This document shows, piece by piece, positions 6,487-8,777 of a DNA stretch of 8,777 nucleotides. The notes beneath the pieces were generated by a model, which worked only from the letters and a program-made list of their open reading frames with translations, was not told the origin of the DNA and made no database searches. Each line of letters opens with the position of its first letter. Position 1 is the stretch's first letter. This DNA is from Candidatus Zixiibacteriota bacterium (GTDB lineage Bacteria; Zixibacteria; MSB-5A5; GN15; PGXB01), in contig JAUVBC010000078.1 in NCBI GenBank assembly GCA_030591405.1, positions 1 to 8,777 on the forward strand, written 5' to 3'. The translations under genes and the position numbers were made by a program.

Positions 6487-7956
6487 ATGAATAGGCGCTT
6501 GGGACTAATTTCTATTATTTTGATTCTGTTTATTTTTCCATTATCTTCTTTTTCTGTCACAATCAATGTCCCATCCGACCAACCCACTATTCAAGCTGGA
6601 ATAGATGCGGCTGTTGACGGGGATACGGTTTTGGTGGCAGACGGTATATATTCAGGAAACGGTAATCGGGATATTGCTTTCGGCAGTAAGCAAGTCGTAG
6701 TTAAATCAGAAAATGGACCAGATGTTACAATTATTGATTGCCAGGGTAGTGAAACGGAGCCACATCGGGGGTTTATTATTCGATCAAATAAAATAAGTGG
6801 GGCCACTATAGATGGATTACAAATAATCAATGGATATGCTCCTTTCGACTATGCTGATGGAAAATCAGCTGGCGGATGTATATTGAGTGTATCCTCAGAA
6901 ATATCATTTATAAAAAATTGCATTTTGAGGGATAGTCAAGCAAAAGATTTTGGCGGAGCAGTTGCAAGTGATTCGTCATCTCCATGGTTGGATAATTGTC
7001 AGATTATAAATAATAGTGCCGGTGAATGTGGAGGCGGAGCGTATTGGAATTATTCCAGAGGTGTACCGCTTAACACAAATGTTGTTTTTGATGGGAATAT
7101 GGCTAAGAAAGGTGGGGCTACTTTTCAAGTAAATCTTGGCGCTACTCTTTTCGTGAAATGTACATTCAATTCCAATGTCGCTACTAATGAAGGAGGTGGT
7201 ATATATAGTATAAACAGCGCTCAAATAATTGAACGCTGCGAATTTCGAGAAAATTCCGCGCAGACCGGGGGAGGCCTGTTCATTAAATCACCCAAAGAAT
7301 ATAATCTATCTTCAGGTAATATTAATAATTGCACTTTAATTGGAAATTCGGCACACTCTTATGGTGGAGGACTTGTGATTCAGGATGGCGCGCACCAATC
7401 AATAAAAGTCTGCACTATCGCCAGTAATAATGCACCCATCGGAGCAGGATTATATTTTAGTAACGTAACATCGACATTGTCAAATTGTATTATCGCGCTT
7501 AATGTTGTTGGGGGGGGCGTTTATTGTGATTCTTTGGAATTTTATTGTTGTGATATTTATGGAAATGAAGGCGGAGATTGGACAGGATATATCGTTGGGC
7601 AAGCTGAAACAAATGGTAATTTTTCTTTAGACCCTGTTTTTTGCGATCCGGACAATAATGATTTTAATTTGAGTTATGCATCCCCCTGTGTTTCTGATAA
7701 CAACAGTTGTAATGAATTAATTGGCGCAATGGAGGCGGCTTGTCATATTGGTTATATTTGTGGAGATACTAATTATGATAGTGAAGTTACAGTAAGCGAT
7801 ATTATATACCTAATCAATTATTATTTTAATGGCGGGCAAAAACCAAATCCATTTATAACTGGAAATCTTAATTGTGATGATCGAGTTGATTTGATTGATA
7901 TTTTATTACTTAACAGCCATTTGTTTCACTATGGTGAAGCAAGATGTTGCCAATAA
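6487..7956 (+). CDS. Secreted Pmp-like right-handed beta-helix protein with C-terminal type I dockerin-like domain
   Basis: This 489-residue exported protein has three parts. Residues 1-23 are a signal peptide (basic start, hydrophobic core, SSFS before the probable cleavage). Residues about 24-415 form a parallel beta-helix. It opens with 'PSDQPTIQAGIDAAVDGDTVLVADG', typical of these proteins, followed by imperfect repeats of about 26 residues with the pattern N-C-x-[IFL]-x-x-N-[SA]-A-x-x-GGG, as in 'CEFRENSAQTGGGLF' and 'CTFNSNVATNEGGGIY'. The pattern recalls the FxxN and GGA repeats of polymorphic membrane proteins. Residues about 425-482 resemble a dockerin: two EF-hand-like loops with acidic or amide ligands at Asp427, Asn429, Asp431, Asp438 and at Asn460, Asn462, Asp464, Asp471, and a 'DIIYLINYYF' helix. 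No catalytic residues of a polysaccharide lyase can be assigned, so binding or structural roles are as likely as enzymatic ones. The start has GGAGG 5 nt upstream. The gene is AT-richer than the enzyme genes. Confidence 0.87.
   Translation: MNRRLGLISIILILFIFPLSSFSVTINVPSDQPTIQAGIDAAVDGDTVLVADGIYSGNGNRDIAFGSKQVVVKSENGPDVTIIDCQGSETEPHRGFIIRSNKISGATIDGLQIINGYAPFDYADGKSAGGCILSVSSEISFIKNCILRDSQAKDFGGAVASDSSSPWLDNCQIINNSAGECGGGAYWNYSRGVPLNTNVVFDGNMAKKGGATFQVNLGATLFVKCTFNSNVATNEGGGIYSINSAQIIERCEFRENSAQTGGGLFIKSPKEYNLSSGNINNCTLIGNSAHSYGGGLVIQDGAHQSIKVCTIASNNAPIGAGLYFSNVTSTLSNCIIALNVVGGGVYCDSLEFYCCDIYGNEGGDWTGYIVGQAETNGNFSLDPVFCDPDNNDFNLSYASPCVSDNNSCNELIGAMEAACHIGYICGDTNYDSEVTVSDIIYLINYYFNGGQKPNPFITGNLNCDDRVDLIDILLLNSHLFHYGEARCCQ
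7510..7517 (+). repeat. G8 homopolymer tract inside the beta-helix gene
   Basis: Eight consecutive G encode two Gly codons and part of a third (ggg ggg ggc, residues 342-344). A gain or loss of one G here would shift the frame before the dockerin-like domain. It is the longest G run I see in an otherwise AT-rich gene. Confidence 0.75.
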
Positions 7957-7980
7957 TGTGTTAGTTTATTATTTTAAATA

Positions 7981-8777
7981 CTAATTCAATGAGAAGGCTT
8001 CGATGAGATTGAGGCCGGTTTTTAATACTTTATAATCTTTAATCTCTTTGATGCTTACCACATTGCCGTACTCATTTATAAATTCAATTTTGATATCATA
8101 AGTGCCGGGTGAAATTTCAAAATCACCGACGTATATCTTTCCCGGTAGAAGACGACTGCAGCGGAGATCAGCATTTTCGCTTATATCAGTGGCGACATCG
8201 ATAAGTGCCTTTTTCAGCCAGTTACCAAAGGCGCCTTCCTTTTTATTTTTGTCTTCTTTTTTCTTGGCTTTGTGCGCGGCCAGTCCCTTAAAAATGGCCC
8301 GAGCGACTGTACGAAGATAAATCAAAGATTTTTTGGCCTCAAAAGTTTCATTGGCGACAGCGCCAACATCCTCGAGTAACTGCAGTTGACCCAGTAATTC
8401 CGAGTTGGCATAGACGATAATTTTATTTATAAACGATGGCCGCGATACAATCTGAGGAATGGAAAATTTAAAATAGTAATCCTCCGACACCGGTAAGGGA
8501 AGATGACCGTATTCAGCTTCCTCCATTTCCGGATCATCATACATTATCTGCACCAGATCAAGATCTTTGTCGGTTCGCAGTCGAAGATTTAAGGCTTCTT
8601 TAACCGGTGATAATCCGGCCAGTCCGACAAAACTGAGAATAGTGTTGTCCTTATTTTCAGGAAGATACTTTATGTCGGGCATATCGAAATTGTAAATATA
8701 TGGCTGCTCGATAAAGGCGCGTTTTAGTAAATTATAATCTATAATTGCGTCATCGAGTTTGCCCTCGGCGGCATACA
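7981..8777 (-). CDS. COG3014-like conserved protein with TPR-like N-terminal part, 5' end outside the window
   Basis: The frame stays open from the stop at 7981 to the right edge, so the methionine at 8682 is probably internal and at least 265 residues are present. The edge segment 'AAEGKLDDAIIDYNLLKRAF' looks like the second half of a TPR repeat. The rest follows the layout I associate with COG3014: a 'LSFVGLAGLSPVKEA' strand, 'YYFKFSIPQIVSRPS', 'QLLEDVGAVANETFEAKKS' leading into a long basic helix 'YLRTVARAIFKGLAAHKAKKK', 'LIDVATDISENADLRCSRLLP', and a closing strand pair 'YVGDFEISPGTYDIKIEF'. Family members that I recall are often predicted envelope lipoproteins of unknown function; the N-terminus needed to test that is missing. 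The gene converges on the beta-helix gene with only 24 nt between stops and no clear hairpin there. The family assignment is from memory of the pattern and is moderately secure. Confidence 0.6.
   Translation of the reverse strand, partial: YAAEGKLDDAIIDYNLLKRAFIEQPYIYNFDMPDIKYLPENKDNTILSFVGLAGLSPVKEALNLRLRTDKDLDLVQIMYDDPEMEEAEYGHLPLPVSEDYYFKFSIPQIVSRPSFINKIIVYANSELLGQLQLLEDVGAVANETFEAKKSLIYLRTVARAIFKGLAAHKAKKKEDKNKKEGAFGNWLKKALIDVATDISENADLRCSRLLPGKIYVGDFEISPGTYDIKIEFINEYGNVVSIKEIKDYKVLKTGLNLIEAFSLN

Noticed and set aside
6907..7551. Tandem DNA repeat or CRISPR-like array suggested by the repeated NSA-GGG motif
   Set aside because: The repetition is at the protein level with diverged codons and variable spacing (about 21-31 residues), as expected for beta-helix rungs; there are no near-identical DNA repeats or spacers.
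6487..7956. Cellulosome component
   Set aside because: A dockerin-like domain alone does not imply a cellulosome; no cohesin, scaffoldin or glycoside hydrolase is present in the window.
1..8777. A dedicated defence, mobile or secondary-metabolite system
   Set aside because: There are no transposase, integrase, nuclease, toxin-antitoxin or biosynthetic genes, no terminal repeats and no operon; the genes are mostly single units with their own terminators.

Overview
The window appears to be chromosomal DNA from an uncultured-type, Gram-negative-like bacterium. Three observations suggest the FCB superphylum or a neighbour such as a Zixibacteria-like lineage. First, one secreted beta-helix protein ends in a type I dockerin-like domain with the 'CGD.N.D..V...D..YLINY.F.GG' style of ending that I associate with that group. 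Second, the proline-catabolism dehydrogenase is of the long ALDH4A1-like type. Third, the first gene resembles a haem-binding domain of the ethylbenzene-dehydrogenase type. The taxonomic placement is inference; no rRNA or tRNA gene is present to test it.

Layout. (1) Positions 2-469 (+) hold the 3' end of a probable EB_dh-like haem-binding protein, followed by an intrinsic terminator. (2) Positions 698-1111 (+) encode a small stand-alone protein with two ACT-like halves. (3) A strong hairpin near 1131-1167 separates it from a convergent PepF/M3-family oligoendopeptidase (1181-3013, -). (4) A 279-bp divergent intergenic region leads to a full-length L-glutamate gamma-semialdehyde (P5C) dehydrogenase (3293-4912, +). 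(5) A second bidirectional hairpin (4938-4979) separates that gene from a convergent serpin with a lipoprotein-like N-terminus (4988-6253, -). (6) A 233-bp divergent region contains a near-consensus promoter. It leads to a secreted Pmp-like right-handed beta-helix protein with a C-terminal dockerin-like domain (6487-7956, +). (7) The window ends in a convergent COG3014-like protein (7981-8777, -) whose 5' end lies outside.

How the genes fit together. Almost every gene stands alone, with its own ribosome binding site and a terminator or strand switch, so I see no operon and no dedicated multi-gene system. Two cytoplasmic catabolic functions (peptide degradation and proline/P5C oxidation to glutamate) are divergent neighbours and could serve growth on peptides, though nothing shows joint control. 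Two envelope or secreted products (serpin and beta-helix/dockerin protein) are also divergent neighbours. They lie in a visibly more AT-rich stretch than the enzymes and are the most accessory-looking part of the window.

The best candidates for a second look are the serpin's reactive-centre loop and signal peptide, the cysteine ladder and G8 tract of the beta-helix gene, and the helical-phase direct repeat inside its promoter. I did not find a CRISPR array, transposon, RNA gene or defence-type cluster.
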